The notes below the pieces were generated by a model that worked only from the letters and a program-made list of their open reading frames with translations, was not told where the DNA came from and did not search any database. From the IMG/VR virus record IMGVR_UViG_3300020451_000014, positions 1 through 36,339 of that record: a DNA stretch of 36,339 nucleotides; one strand, given 5' to 3'. The position numbers were made by a program, and so were the translations under genes. Source of the DNA: a virus. Of this stretch, positions 1 to 7,749 are shown piece after piece; the first letter of the stretch is position 1; each line of letters begins with the position of its first letter.

Positions 1-534
1 GATGCGGCTGGTGCGTTGAGTGATGTAGATGTTAATACCAGTAAAGATCTTAGCAAGTTAGTTCAGCAGTTAAAAGATACTGAGGAGCAACTTGAAAAGC
101 TCGATCAACAACAAAGGCACTTGAAGTTTGTTGCTCACAAGATAAAGACCGAACATATTCCTGCATTGATGGAAGAGATGGGTCAATCAAGTGGCACATT
201 CAATGGTGTCGAAGTTAAACTTGTACAGAAAGTTGATGCTAGAATCTCTGAAGGTAAAAAGGAAGAGGCTTTTGCATGGCTCCGAAGTAATGGACATGAT
301 GGTATCATACAAAATACTATCAATCTTTCTTTTACAAAAGGAGAAGACAACCTAGCCGGAGATGCTATGGGGATGTTGAGGGAGAAAGGATTTAACCCTG
401 TGCAAAAAGAAACAATACATGCCAACACATTGAAAAGTTTTATAAGTAAAGGTCTTGAACAAGGCATACCTATGGAACTTGATTTGTTAGGTGCGTATGT
501 CCGTAACGAAGCCAAGATAGGGAGGAAAGTATAA
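1..534 (+). CDS. Conserved phage protein of unknown function, 5' end cut by window edge
   Basis: The reading frame is open from base 1, so the gene probably starts upstream; the first possible in-window start is a TTG at 16, and the ATG at base 2 is in another frame and stops at once. Residues about 10-50 (from the TTG) are charged and predicted as a coiled coil. The rest is a compact alpha/beta-looking domain without a motif I can name. Its stop overlaps the start of the SSB-like gene (TAATG at 532-536), so the two are translationally coupled. Position suggests a role in DNA metabolism, but that is inference only. Confidence 0.75.
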   Translation, partial: DAAGALSDVDVNTSKDLSKLVQQLKDTEEQLEKLDQQQRHLKFVAHKIKTEHIPALMEEMGQSSGTFNGVEVKLVQKVDARISEGKKEEAFAWLRSNGHDGIIQNTINLSFTKGEDNLAGDAMGMLREKGFNPVQKETIHANTLKSFISKGLEQGIPMELDLLGAYVRNEAKIGRKV

Positions 535-1322
535 TGGCAACAGCAGTAGCACAAGTAAAAGGAGTATCAGTTTCAACTGAAATGGCTGATGATATATTTG
601 ATATGGCAGGAGCAGGTGCAGATTTCTCAAGTGATGAGATGCAAATGCCCTTCATTAGAATAGCACAAGCTATGTCACCAGAGATAAAGAAGTCTGATGC
701 TAAGTTTATCGAAGGATGTGGACAAGGTGATATCTTTAATAACCTTACCCAAGAATACTGGGGTGAGGGTGTTGAGGTAATACCATGTTACGTTCAAACC
801 AAGTACACCGAGTGGGTATCACTTGATGATGGTGGTGGATTTGTAGGTGAGATATCTCCTACAGACCCGGTGCTTCAGCAAACTACTCGTGAAGGTAGCC
901 TTGAAACTTTACCTAATGGGAACGAGGTTGTTAAAGCTGACAACTATGTTGTGTTGGTAAAGTCTGGTGATGGTTCTTGGACACCAGCTATACTTGATAT
1001 GAAAAGTACAGCACTTAAAGTTAGTCGTAGATGGAAGACACAAATCAATCTACAAACTATCACACATCCAAAGACTAAGAAGATTGCTAAGTGTCCTATC
1101 TTTGGAAACATCTGGAAACTCAAGACCGTTGAGGAAACCAACAAACAGAATCAAACTTACTTTAATTATTCTGTAACTAAGGTTGGTCTTATTGAGGATG
1201 CTGACTTGTTTACCCAGGCTAAAACATTACATGTTTCTAGTTCTAAAGGTGAAGTAAAGACAGATGCTCCAGAGCAAAGTCAAACGAACCCGTCAACTGA
1301 TACTGACGAAGTTCCATTCTAA
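534..1322 (+). CDS. Putative single-stranded DNA-binding protein with SSB-type acidic tip
   Basis: 262 residues. The last residues read DTDEVPF, closely resembling the acidic C-terminal tip of bacterial SSB (DDDIPF), which recruits replication and repair proteins. The tip follows a low-complexity Gln/Ser/Thr/Asp linker at about residues 235-255, the usual SSB layout. I do not recognise the core (residues 20-230) as a classical OB fold from sequence, so the SSB assignment rests on tip, linker, length and position just before the primase. The start is supported by GGAGG 8 nt before the ATG. The gene is coupled to its neighbours by TAATG upstream and an immediately adjacent TAA/ATG downstream. 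Confidence 0.6.
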   Translation: MATAVAQVKGVSVSTEMADDIFDMAGAGADFSSDEMQMPFIRIAQAMSPEIKKSDAKFIEGCGQGDIFNNLTQEYWGEGVEVIPCYVQTKYTEWVSLDDGGGFVGEISPTDPVLQQTTREGSLETLPNGNEVVKADNYVVLVKSGDGSWTPAILDMKSTALKVSRRWKTQINLQTITHPKTKKIAKCPIFGNIWKLKTVEETNKQNQTYFNYSVTKVGLIEDADLFTQAKTLHVSSSKGEVKTDAPEQSQTNPSTDTDEVPF

Positions 1323-2858
1323 ATGATTCACGCACAAGAAATGCTTGCCGCCTTTGAGGGATCGAAGGCGGCTCATGGCACTACCCATGTTGGAAGAGTT
1401 GGTAGGAACGGCAAGGCTGATGCTGATAGCCGGATTGTGCGTGAGCCATTAACTACGGATAAGATACAAGCACATCTTGATGGGAAGCAGGGGGTCGGAG
1501 CTATACCCATCAATGATAAGAACGAGTGCAGATGGGGAGCGCTAGATATAGATGTGTATGACTTAGATCATGCCAGCTTGCAGCAGAAGATACAGAGGTT
1601 AAAGTTACCTCTGGTGCATTGTAGGTCTAAATCTGGTGGAGCGCACTTGTTCTTGTTTCTCACCCACTATGAACAAGCATCTGTAGTACGAGAGTACCTA
1701 TTAGAAATGGCAGTTGCCTTGGGTCATAGTGGGAGTGAGATTTTTCCAAAGCAAGATAAGATACTATCAGATCGAGGTGATGTGGGTAACTTTATTAATT
1801 TACCATACTTCAATGCAGATGAACCAATGAGATATTGTTTCAATAAAAAAGGTGAGGCAATGGAACTTGAAGAGTTTGTAAAGTTCCTACAGAAAAGCAA
1901 GGTATCTACAGACAAACTAGAAAAGTCTACTGTATCCGGGAAGAGAAAGTATTTTTCTGATGGACCTCCATGCTTGGAACATCTGTTTGCTAATGGTCCG
2001 AGTGGCGAGGATCGAAACAAAAAGTTATTTATGTGTGGTGTTTACTGTAGGTTAAAGACACCAGATGATTGGGTTAAGGAATTTGAAACTATGAATAGGC
2101 AAATGTTTACAACGCCATTAGATGCCAAGGAAGTGATGAACTTACAGAAGTCTTTAGATAAGAAAGAATATTTTTATACGTGTGAACAAGAACCATTTAA
2201 AAGTTATTGTGACAAACAACTTTGCATGACCAGAAAGTATGGGGTAGGAGATGATGGACCAGAGATGCCAGCTATTGGTAGCTTAACTATTCTATTATCA
2301 GAACCACGATTGTATTTTATGGACGTTGGTGGACAGAGAGTTCAGTTATCTACAGAACAGTTACAGAACCAGCTGCTATTTCAACGTGCTTGCATGGAAC
2401 AAATACTGGAGATGCCACCAACTATGCGTCCTAACAAATGGAATGCAACTGTATCTAAACTATTGAAGGATGCAACTAAGTTAGAAGTACCAGAAGAACT
2501 AACCATTAGTGGTCAGTTCGTAGAGTTATTACAAACGTTCTGTACAAGTAGGATCAAAGCTATGCACCCGGAAGAAATGAATCATGGCAAGCCTTGGACA
2601 GATGAAGGGGTAACCATGTTTACTATGCCAGGTTTGATGGAGTTCTTAAACAATCGTAGGTTTACCCATTTCACCAGAGCGCAGGTTCAAGAACAACTTA
2701 AACGTTTGAACAATGACCAAACTTGTCATGGACATAAGAGTGTCAAGAAAGAGAATGGTGGTAGAACTACTATACGAGTGTGGTGGGTTCCAGAATTTAA
2801 AGTAGAAGAAGTGGAAATGAAAGTAGAGGACATGAGCAATGACGAAATACCCTTCTAA
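1323..2858 (+). CDS. Archaeo-eukaryotic primase (AEP, TOTE-like) with Cys cluster and acidic tip
   Basis: 511 residues; probably makes replication primers. The AEP core is visible: GVGAIPI at about 57-63, the metal-binding pair D75-I-D77 (WGALDID), SGGAHLF at 104-110, and SGSEIFPKQ at 136-144 followed by GNFINLPYF. This order matches the primase domain of the AEP/TOTE group. Downstream, PPC (C217) is followed by a conserved-looking RN pair and then C287, C296 and C301, which could bind zinc or an Fe-S cluster. The C-terminus ends NDEIPF, again an SSB-like acidic tip. The ATG follows directly after the SSB-like gene's stop. No DnaG or DnaB-type primase/helicase is seen in the window, so this is the likely replicative primase. 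Family assignment is strong; the metal cluster is inference. Confidence 0.85.
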   Translation: MIHAQEMLAAFEGSKAAHGTTHVGRVGRNGKADADSRIVREPLTTDKIQAHLDGKQGVGAIPINDKNECRWGALDIDVYDLDHASLQQKIQRLKLPLVHCRSKSGGAHLFLFLTHYEQASVVREYLLEMAVALGHSGSEIFPKQDKILSDRGDVGNFINLPYFNADEPMRYCFNKKGEAMELEEFVKFLQKSKVSTDKLEKSTVSGKRKYFSDGPPCLEHLFANGPSGEDRNKKLFMCGVYCRLKTPDDWVKEFETMNRQMFTTPLDAKEVMNLQKSLDKKEYFYTCEQEPFKSYCDKQLCMTRKYGVGDDGPEMPAIGSLTILLSEPRLYFMDVGGQRVQLSTEQLQNQLLFQRACMEQILEMPPTMRPNKWNATVSKLLKDATKLEVPEELTISGQFVELLQTFCTSRIKAMHPEEMNHGKPWTDEGVTMFTMPGLMEFLNNRRFTHFTRAQVQEQLKRLNNDQTCHGHKSVKKENGGRTTIRVWWVPEFKVEEVEMKVEDMSNDEIPF

Positions 2859-3063
2859 GCTAATGAAAGTTAGTGAGATATCAGAATGGTTAAACGTATC
2901 TGAAGCAGCCATATATAAGTGGGTGAATGAAGAACGTTTTCCAAAGCCAATTAAGTTTGGCGAAGAAGATAACAAGCGACAATCTTCTCGATGGGTTCGA
3001 GAGGACATAGAGAATTGGTTAGAAGAAAAAAGAACCAAGAGTATAAGAAGCCAATTTGAATGA
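2839..3063 (+). CDS. AlpA/excisionase-like helix-turn-helix protein
   Basis: 74 residues. The N-terminal half reads as a MerR/AlpA-type winged HTH: a helix-turn-helix at about 10-30 (ISEWLNVSEAAIYKWV), then FPKPIKFG and RWVREDIENWLEE, the hallmark order of AlpA/excisionase-like DNA binders. The start lies inside the primase gene (20-nt overlap), with GAGG 9 nt ahead of the ATG. The stop overlaps the helicase start as ATGA. Members act as transcription regulators or excisionases. No integrase is seen, so a regulator or replication-initiation accessory is at least as likely. Confidence 0.75.
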   Translation: MTKYPSKLMKVSEISEWLNVSEAAIYKWVNEERFPKPIKFGEEDNKRQSSRWVREDIENWLEEKRTKSIRSQFE

Positions 3064-4589
3064 GAAATAGTAAACTAATACTGGGTCCACCTGGTTGTGG
3101 AAAGACGCATACTTTGATAGAAGAAGTAAAGAAAGCTATTGGAGAAGGTGTATCTTCTACACGTATTGGTGTCGTATCTTTTACCAAGAAAGCTATCAGC
3201 GAATTTATAGATAGAGCCTGCTCTGAGTTCCCTAATCTAACCAAAGATAATTTCCCCCACTTCAAAACTCTACATGCTACCGGGTTTCATGGTCTTGGTT
3301 TAGAATCGTCTGACGTTATGGGAAGAGAAGACTATAGATTATTGAGTGGTATGCTTGGAGTAGACTTCGAGGGTGGAGATGCAACATCAGTAGATGATGG
3401 TATTAGTATTCCTGCTATTGGTGGGTCAGGTGCTAAGTATCTACAGATGATAATGAGAGCAACGTATAGAGAAGTTACTCTTGAACAAGAGTATAATATG
3501 CAAGGTGATTACAATTTATTTTTTGAAAAGTTAATGCAGATATCTTTACAGTTAACTTCTTATAAAAGTCATGTCACTAAGTTAGACTTCTCTGATATGA
3601 TATCTCAATACATAGAGAACGTAGATCCACCACACCTAGATCTTTTGATTATTGATGAGGCTCAAGATCTCACACCACTACAATGGACAATGGCAAGAAA
3701 GATGGCAGATAATGCAGGAGAAATTATTATTGCTGGTGATGATGACCAAGCAATTCATCGGTGGACAGGCGTAGATGTCCAGAGGTTCGTTGATTCTTCT
3801 GACAATGTAAAGGTACTTAATAAATCATATCGCCTACCACGAGCCGTATTTAACGTATCTCAGAGCATTGCTAGACGTATACCTAATAGAATACCTAAAC
3901 CATTTTATCCAAGAGAAGATGAAGGGAATGTGCAATGGGTGTACAGAGTAGAAGACTTACCCTTGGAGCAAGGTTCATGGACTATCATGGCAAGAACGAA
4001 TGGTTTCGTTAAGAACATAGCTGACCGACTAAGGGGGATAGGATATTTCTTTTCGATAAAAGGTTATCCATCTATTAAACAAGAGTACATACACGTTATG
4101 TCTATCTGGAAAGACTTACAACAAGGATATGCTCTGCCAGTAGAAACAATCAAAAGGTTCTATAGATCAGTTCCAAAAACAAAAGAACATGCGGTGGTAG
4201 CAAGAGGTTCTGCGTCTTTGCTAGATATGTTGGAACCAGATGCAGACGTAGATTATCACCAGTTAGTTAAGGACTTTGGTATGCTTGCTCCATTGGATCG
4301 AGATGCGAAGGACATAGCTAAATTAAGCAGAGAAGAAAGACTATACATGGAAGCTATCGAAAGAAGAGGAGAATCTATTGACGGTATTCCACGTATAAAA
4401 CTATCAACTATCCATGCCATGAAAGGGGGAGAGGATGATAACGTTGGTGTTTACCTAGGATCTACACAAGCATGTATGGAAGGTAAGCATCCAGAAGATG
4501 AACATAGAGTATTCTATGTGGCAGTTACTCGAGCAAAACAAAACTTATATTTAATTGAATCAGATAAAAAATACAGGTACGAAATATGA
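3060..4589 (+). CDS. SF1 DNA helicase, UvrD/Rep/Dda-like
   Basis: 509 residues, an ATP-driven DNA helicase. Motif I (Walker A) GPPGCGKT is at 9-16, motif Ia near VSFTKKA at 39-45, motif II DEAQD at 199-203, motif III GDDDQAIHRW at 226-235, and motif IV region YRLP at 257-260. Motif V (TIHAMKG) and motif VI (YVAVTRAK) lie in the last 70 residues. Length is short for UvrD (about 700) and near phage T4 Dda (about 440). It lies between the HTH gene and the DUF6378 gene with 4-nt overlaps on both sides. Probably the fork or recombination helicase of this phage. Confidence 0.93.
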   Translation: MRNSKLILGPPGCGKTHTLIEEVKKAIGEGVSSTRIGVVSFTKKAISEFIDRACSEFPNLTKDNFPHFKTLHATGFHGLGLESSDVMGREDYRLLSGMLGVDFEGGDATSVDDGISIPAIGGSGAKYLQMIMRATYREVTLEQEYNMQGDYNLFFEKLMQISLQLTSYKSHVTKLDFSDMISQYIENVDPPHLDLLIIDEAQDLTPLQWTMARKMADNAGEIIIAGDDDQAIHRWTGVDVQRFVDSSDNVKVLNKSYRLPRAVFNVSQSIARRIPNRIPKPFYPREDEGNVQWVYRVEDLPLEQGSWTIMARTNGFVKNIADRLRGIGYFFSIKGYPSIKQEYIHVMSIWKDLQQGYALPVETIKRFYRSVPKTKEHAVVARGSASLLDMLEPDADVDYHQLVKDFGMLAPLDRDAKDIAKLSREERLYMEAIERRGESIDGIPRIKLSTIHAMKGGEDDNVGVYLGSTQACMEGKHPEDEHRVFYVAVTRAKQNLYLIESDKKYRYEI

Positions 4590-4849
4590 AAAGAGAAAAG
4601 ATTCTACAAGAAGCAGAAAGACTAATCAATGGTGACAGAGCAGCTGCGTATGGAGATGCGTATGTGAACCATAAAAGAATAGCTGACATGTGGTCAGTAA
4701 TCTTTGGTCAAGAGGTAACAGTAAAGCAAGTATTGTTGTGTATGATAGCTTTGAAAACTGCAAGGCTTGTGCATGATAGCCATGAGGATTCATGGGTTGA
4801 TATCTGTGGGTATGCAGGATTAGGGGGTGAGATAGATGGCAAGGGATAG
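4586..4849 (+). CDS. DUF6378-like small phage protein
   Basis: 87 residues. The sequence matches, from memory, a small family often found near phage replication and nucleotide genes: helix, then GDRAAAYGDAYVNHKRIADMW at about 17-37, then VKQVLLCMIALKTARLVHDSHEDSWVDICGYAG. All-helical and His/Asp-rich. Function is unknown; a nucleotide-pyrophosphatase-like role is imaginable but unproven. It is coupled by ATGA to the helicase and overlaps the polymerase start by 14 nt. Confidence 0.75.
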   Translation: MKREKILQEAERLINGDRAAAYGDAYVNHKRIADMWSVIFGQEVTVKQVLLCMIALKTARLVHDSHEDSWVDICGYAGLGGEIDGKG

Positions 4850-6746
4850 GAAAGATAAAAGCACTATTGATTTCTACCACAGATATGATGCTGATGTAAT
4901 AGATAAACCTTGGAATATACCAACTGAATTTCCAGACCTTACAAAGTACAAGCAAGTAGCAGTAGACTTAGAAACATGTGATCCTAATATTAAAACCTTT
5001 GGTCCCGGGTGGGCGAGGAAGGATGGTTTCATTGTAGGTGTGGCAGTTGCAGCGGGTGATTACTATGGGTACTTCCCCATTCGACACGAGAATGGACACA
5101 ACCTAGATCCAAAGATCACATTACGTTGGCTCAAGAAACAGATGGAAACACCTCACATAGATAAGATTATGCACAATGCTACGTATGATTTAGGTTGGCT
5201 CCGTGCTGAAGGTATCGAGGTACAAGGTAGAGTGATTGATACTATGGTAACGGGTGCTGTTGTTGATGAGAATAGGTTTTCTTATAGCTTGGATAATCTA
5301 GGTAGAGATTGGATTGACATGCGTAAGAATGAAAAGTTATTACGTGCTACTGCAAAAGATTGGGGAGTAGATCCAAAGGCACAGATGTACGTCCTTCCAC
5401 CAACTGAGGTTGGTGCTTATGCAGAACAAGATGCTATTATGACTTTGAAACTTTGGGAAAGGTTAAAGCTAGAACTAGAGAAACAGGATCTATGGAACAT
5501 CTGGAGATTAGAAACAAGTCTTATACCTACCATGTTAGACATGAGAACAAATGGAGTTCGTGTAGATTTAGACAAAGCTGACCAGATTGAAATAGCTTTA
5601 AAGGAAAAGGTTGAGGACTTGAAGAAGTTTATCAAGAGTAAATCAACTATAGATATCCAGCCCTGGGCAAGTGATTCGGTTCGCCAAGTCTTTGAGAAAC
5701 TAGATTTGAAATACCCAAAGACAGAAGAGACAGGCGCTCCATCTTTTACTAAACAGTTTCTTGCGAACCATCAACACGAGGTGTGTCAAGCTATTGTAAA
5801 GTTGAGGGAGTTCGATAAGGCAGGATCTACGTTTATCAATACAATTAAAACTCATGCACATAAGGGAAGGATACATGCAGAGTTCCACCAGTTAAGAAGT
5901 GATGATGGTGGTACAGTAACCGGAAGGTTTTCTTCATCTAACCCTAATCTGCAGCAGATACCGGCTAGAGATCCAGAGATTAGAAAAATGATACGAGGTT
6001 TATTCCTTCCAGAAGAAGGAACCAAGTGGGGATCCTTTGACTACTCAAGCCAAGAACCAAGGCTCTTGGTACATTTTGCTGCAAGTCTAGGATCAGGTAC
6101 ACATGAGATGGTAGCTGGTATCGTAGAGGAATTTAATAATGGTGATGTAGATTTACACCAGATGGTAGCAGACTTTGCAGGCATCACTAGGAAAGAAGCA
6201 AAGACCGTAAACCTTGGTATTATGTATGGCATGGGTAAAGGTAAACTAGCCAATCAGTTAGGTGTGGATATAGATACAGCATCTGAAGTATTGGAAACAC
6301 ATAAATCCAAAGTTCCTTTTGTAAAAGGTCTGGCGGATAGGGCAAGTAAACAAGCATTAAAGCATGGAGTGATTCGTACTTTACTTGGTAGACGTTGCCA
6401 CTTTCATTTGTGGGAACCAAAAACTTTTGCATATAACAAACCTCTTCCTTTGGAAGAAGCGCAAAAGACATACGGTCCACCATTGAGGAGAGCCTTTACT
6501 TACAAGGCTTTAAATAAACTGATACAAGGTTCAGCTGCAGATCAGACCAAGAAAGCTATGGCTGATTGTTATAAGGAAGGACTTCTTCCTATGTTAACTG
6601 TGCATGATGAACTATGCTTTTCAGTAGAGAACGATAAACAAGCAAAGGAGATAAAAGATATAATGGAAAACGGATTAAATGATATATTGAAAGTACCATC
6701 TAAGGTAGATGATGTACTCGCAAATAATTGGGGAGAAGTAGAATGA
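4836..6746 (+). CDS. polA: DNA polymerase I-type (family A) with 3'-5' exonuclease
   Basis: 636 residues; the replicative polymerase, without the 5' nuclease domain of cellular Pol I. Proofreading motifs: Exo I D44-x-E46 (AVDLETCD), Exo II N114 to D118 (HNATYDLG), Exo III Y195 to D199 (YAEQD). Polymerase motifs: TGRFSSSNPNLQQIP at 362-376, motif A FDYSSQEPR with D402, motif B R452-KEAK456-TVNLGIMYG, motif C H590-D591-E592. The residue equivalent to E. coli Phe762 is Leu460. All catalytic residues are present, so the enzyme should be active. The start overlaps the previous gene by 14 nt and the stop overlaps the next gene as ATGA. Confidence 0.97.
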   Translation: MARDRKDKSTIDFYHRYDADVIDKPWNIPTEFPDLTKYKQVAVDLETCDPNIKTFGPGWARKDGFIVGVAVAAGDYYGYFPIRHENGHNLDPKITLRWLKKQMETPHIDKIMHNATYDLGWLRAEGIEVQGRVIDTMVTGAVVDENRFSYSLDNLGRDWIDMRKNEKLLRATAKDWGVDPKAQMYVLPPTEVGAYAEQDAIMTLKLWERLKLELEKQDLWNIWRLETSLIPTMLDMRTNGVRVDLDKADQIEIALKEKVEDLKKFIKSKSTIDIQPWASDSVRQVFEKLDLKYPKTEETGAPSFTKQFLANHQHEVCQAIVKLREFDKAGSTFINTIKTHAHKGRIHAEFHQLRSDDGGTVTGRFSSSNPNLQQIPARDPEIRKMIRGLFLPEEGTKWGSFDYSSQEPRLLVHFAASLGSGTHEMVAGIVEEFNNGDVDLHQMVADFAGITRKEAKTVNLGIMYGMGKGKLANQLGVDIDTASEVLETHKSKVPFVKGLADRASKQALKHGVIRTLLGRRCHFHLWEPKTFAYNKPLPLEEAQKTYGPPLRRAFTYKALNKLIQGSAADQTKKAMADCYKEGLLPMLTVHDELCFSVENDKQAKEIKDIMENGLNDILKVPSKVDDVLANNWGEVE

Positions 6747-6994
6747 AAGATCCTTGGAAGAATTTTAAAGTTGAGAAGTGTTTAGGTTTGAAACAAATGC
6801 ACCCAATGCAGGTAGAAACTTTGATGGATTTTATTGGTCTTAGTCTTATGGCAGGTGCAGAATCGGGAGAGGATGATCTGATGGATCAGATAGAAAACAA
6901 AGCAGACGAACTTATTCGTATGTTTGGTGGATCTGGCATTAGAATAAAAACTACAGATGATCTACCAGATGGGTTTAAAAAAGGACTACATTAA
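6743..6994 (+). CDS. Small hypothetical phage protein
   Basis: 83 residues from the ATG at 6743, which overlaps the polymerase stop as ATGA; a TTG 15 nt upstream is also possible but has no advantage. The protein is acidic in the middle (SGEDDLMDQIENKADELI) and helical. No motif is recognised. The stop shares a base with the next start (TAATG), so it belongs to the replication operon. Confidence 0.7.
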   Translation: MKDPWKNFKVEKCLGLKQMHPMQVETLMDFIGLSLMAGAESGEDDLMDQIENKADELIRMFGGSGIRIKTTDDLPDGFKKGLH

Positions 6995-7749
6995 TGCCAG
7001 ATATAATTTTTAAAACATGGGAACCTTATTTTGGCACACTAGAGGAACCCATGCCAGCTACCAAGTGTGTTCCAGAATACTATAAGAAAATGGATATGTG
7101 GGTACATGAACCAAAAGTCTATAATCACAATCAATTATCATCTGGTATGACTATGAAAGCATGTATTCCCATAAGGGATTTACTAACAGCAGGATATATC
7201 ATATCTCTTTGGGAAGAATTATTTGTTGAGAAAAGAGTACATAATGAAAGTGATGACGGTAGAGTTTTTTCTTTTGCAGGGACAGCAGATGGTAAAGATG
7301 TAACTAGTGGTACGGGTCTTTCCACAGTAGAAGCTCATGGAATAAGACAGTTTCAAGCATCTCCCTTATTTAAAAAAGCTAGAGATAAAGAAACTGGAAA
7401 TCGAGTACCAAAGATGAGTTGTCCTTGGACTTTTCATACCCCTCCCGGATATTCTTGTTTGTTCTTACCACCACAGTATAGAGAGAATAGAATAGAAATA
7501 TTACCTGCTATTGTAGATACAGATAAATGGCATCTAGTTCAGTTCCCATTCTTGTTTAATGGATTTAAAGATAAAGAAACTGTACCAATAGGAGAACCAG
7601 TAATTCAAGTGATACCTTTTAAAAGAGAAAACTGGAAGATAAAGGTGCAGGAAAACAAATCGAATAGAGCAAGTCTTCTTTATAGTTTATTCAGAAAGTT
7701 AACAAGTGCTTATCACAAGTTTCATCATACCAAAAAAAATTGGCGTTAA
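6994..7749 (+). CDS. Conserved marine-phage protein of unknown function
   Basis: 251 residues, last gene of the + strand operon. The segments TAGYIISLWEEL, HTPPGYSCLFLPPQYREN, VDTDKWHLVQFPF and IQVIPFKRENWK look like hallmarks of a beta-rich family that I recall from cyanophages and other marine phages, without known function. The two Pro-rich motifs flanking a beta core suggest one folded domain. It ends in the TTAA that also holds the stop of the convergent internal virion protein gene. No role is assigned. Confidence 0.7.
   Translation: MPDIIFKTWEPYFGTLEEPMPATKCVPEYYKKMDMWVHEPKVYNHNQLSSGMTMKACIPIRDLLTAGYIISLWEELFVEKRVHNESDDGRVFSFAGTADGKDVTSGTGLSTVEAHGIRQFQASPLFKKARDKETGNRVPKMSCPWTFHTPPGYSCLFLPPQYRENRIEILPAIVDTDKWHLVQFPFLFNGFKDKETVPIGEPVIQVIPFKRENWKIKVQENKSNRASLLYSLFRKLTSAYHKFHHTKKNWR
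7746..7749. other. Shared convergent stop (TTAA)
   Basis: The palindrome GTTAAC at 7745-7750 contains TAA on both strands: it ends the + strand operon and the - strand structural operon at the same place. There is no intergenic space and no clear GC-rich hairpin within about 50 bases either side, so no conventional intrinsic terminator separates the two arms. Confidence 0.9.

Noticed and set aside
7728-7744. A-tract with CCAA/TTGG arms as terminator of the + operon
   Set aside because: Stem of only 4 bp and no trailing T run in the right orientation.
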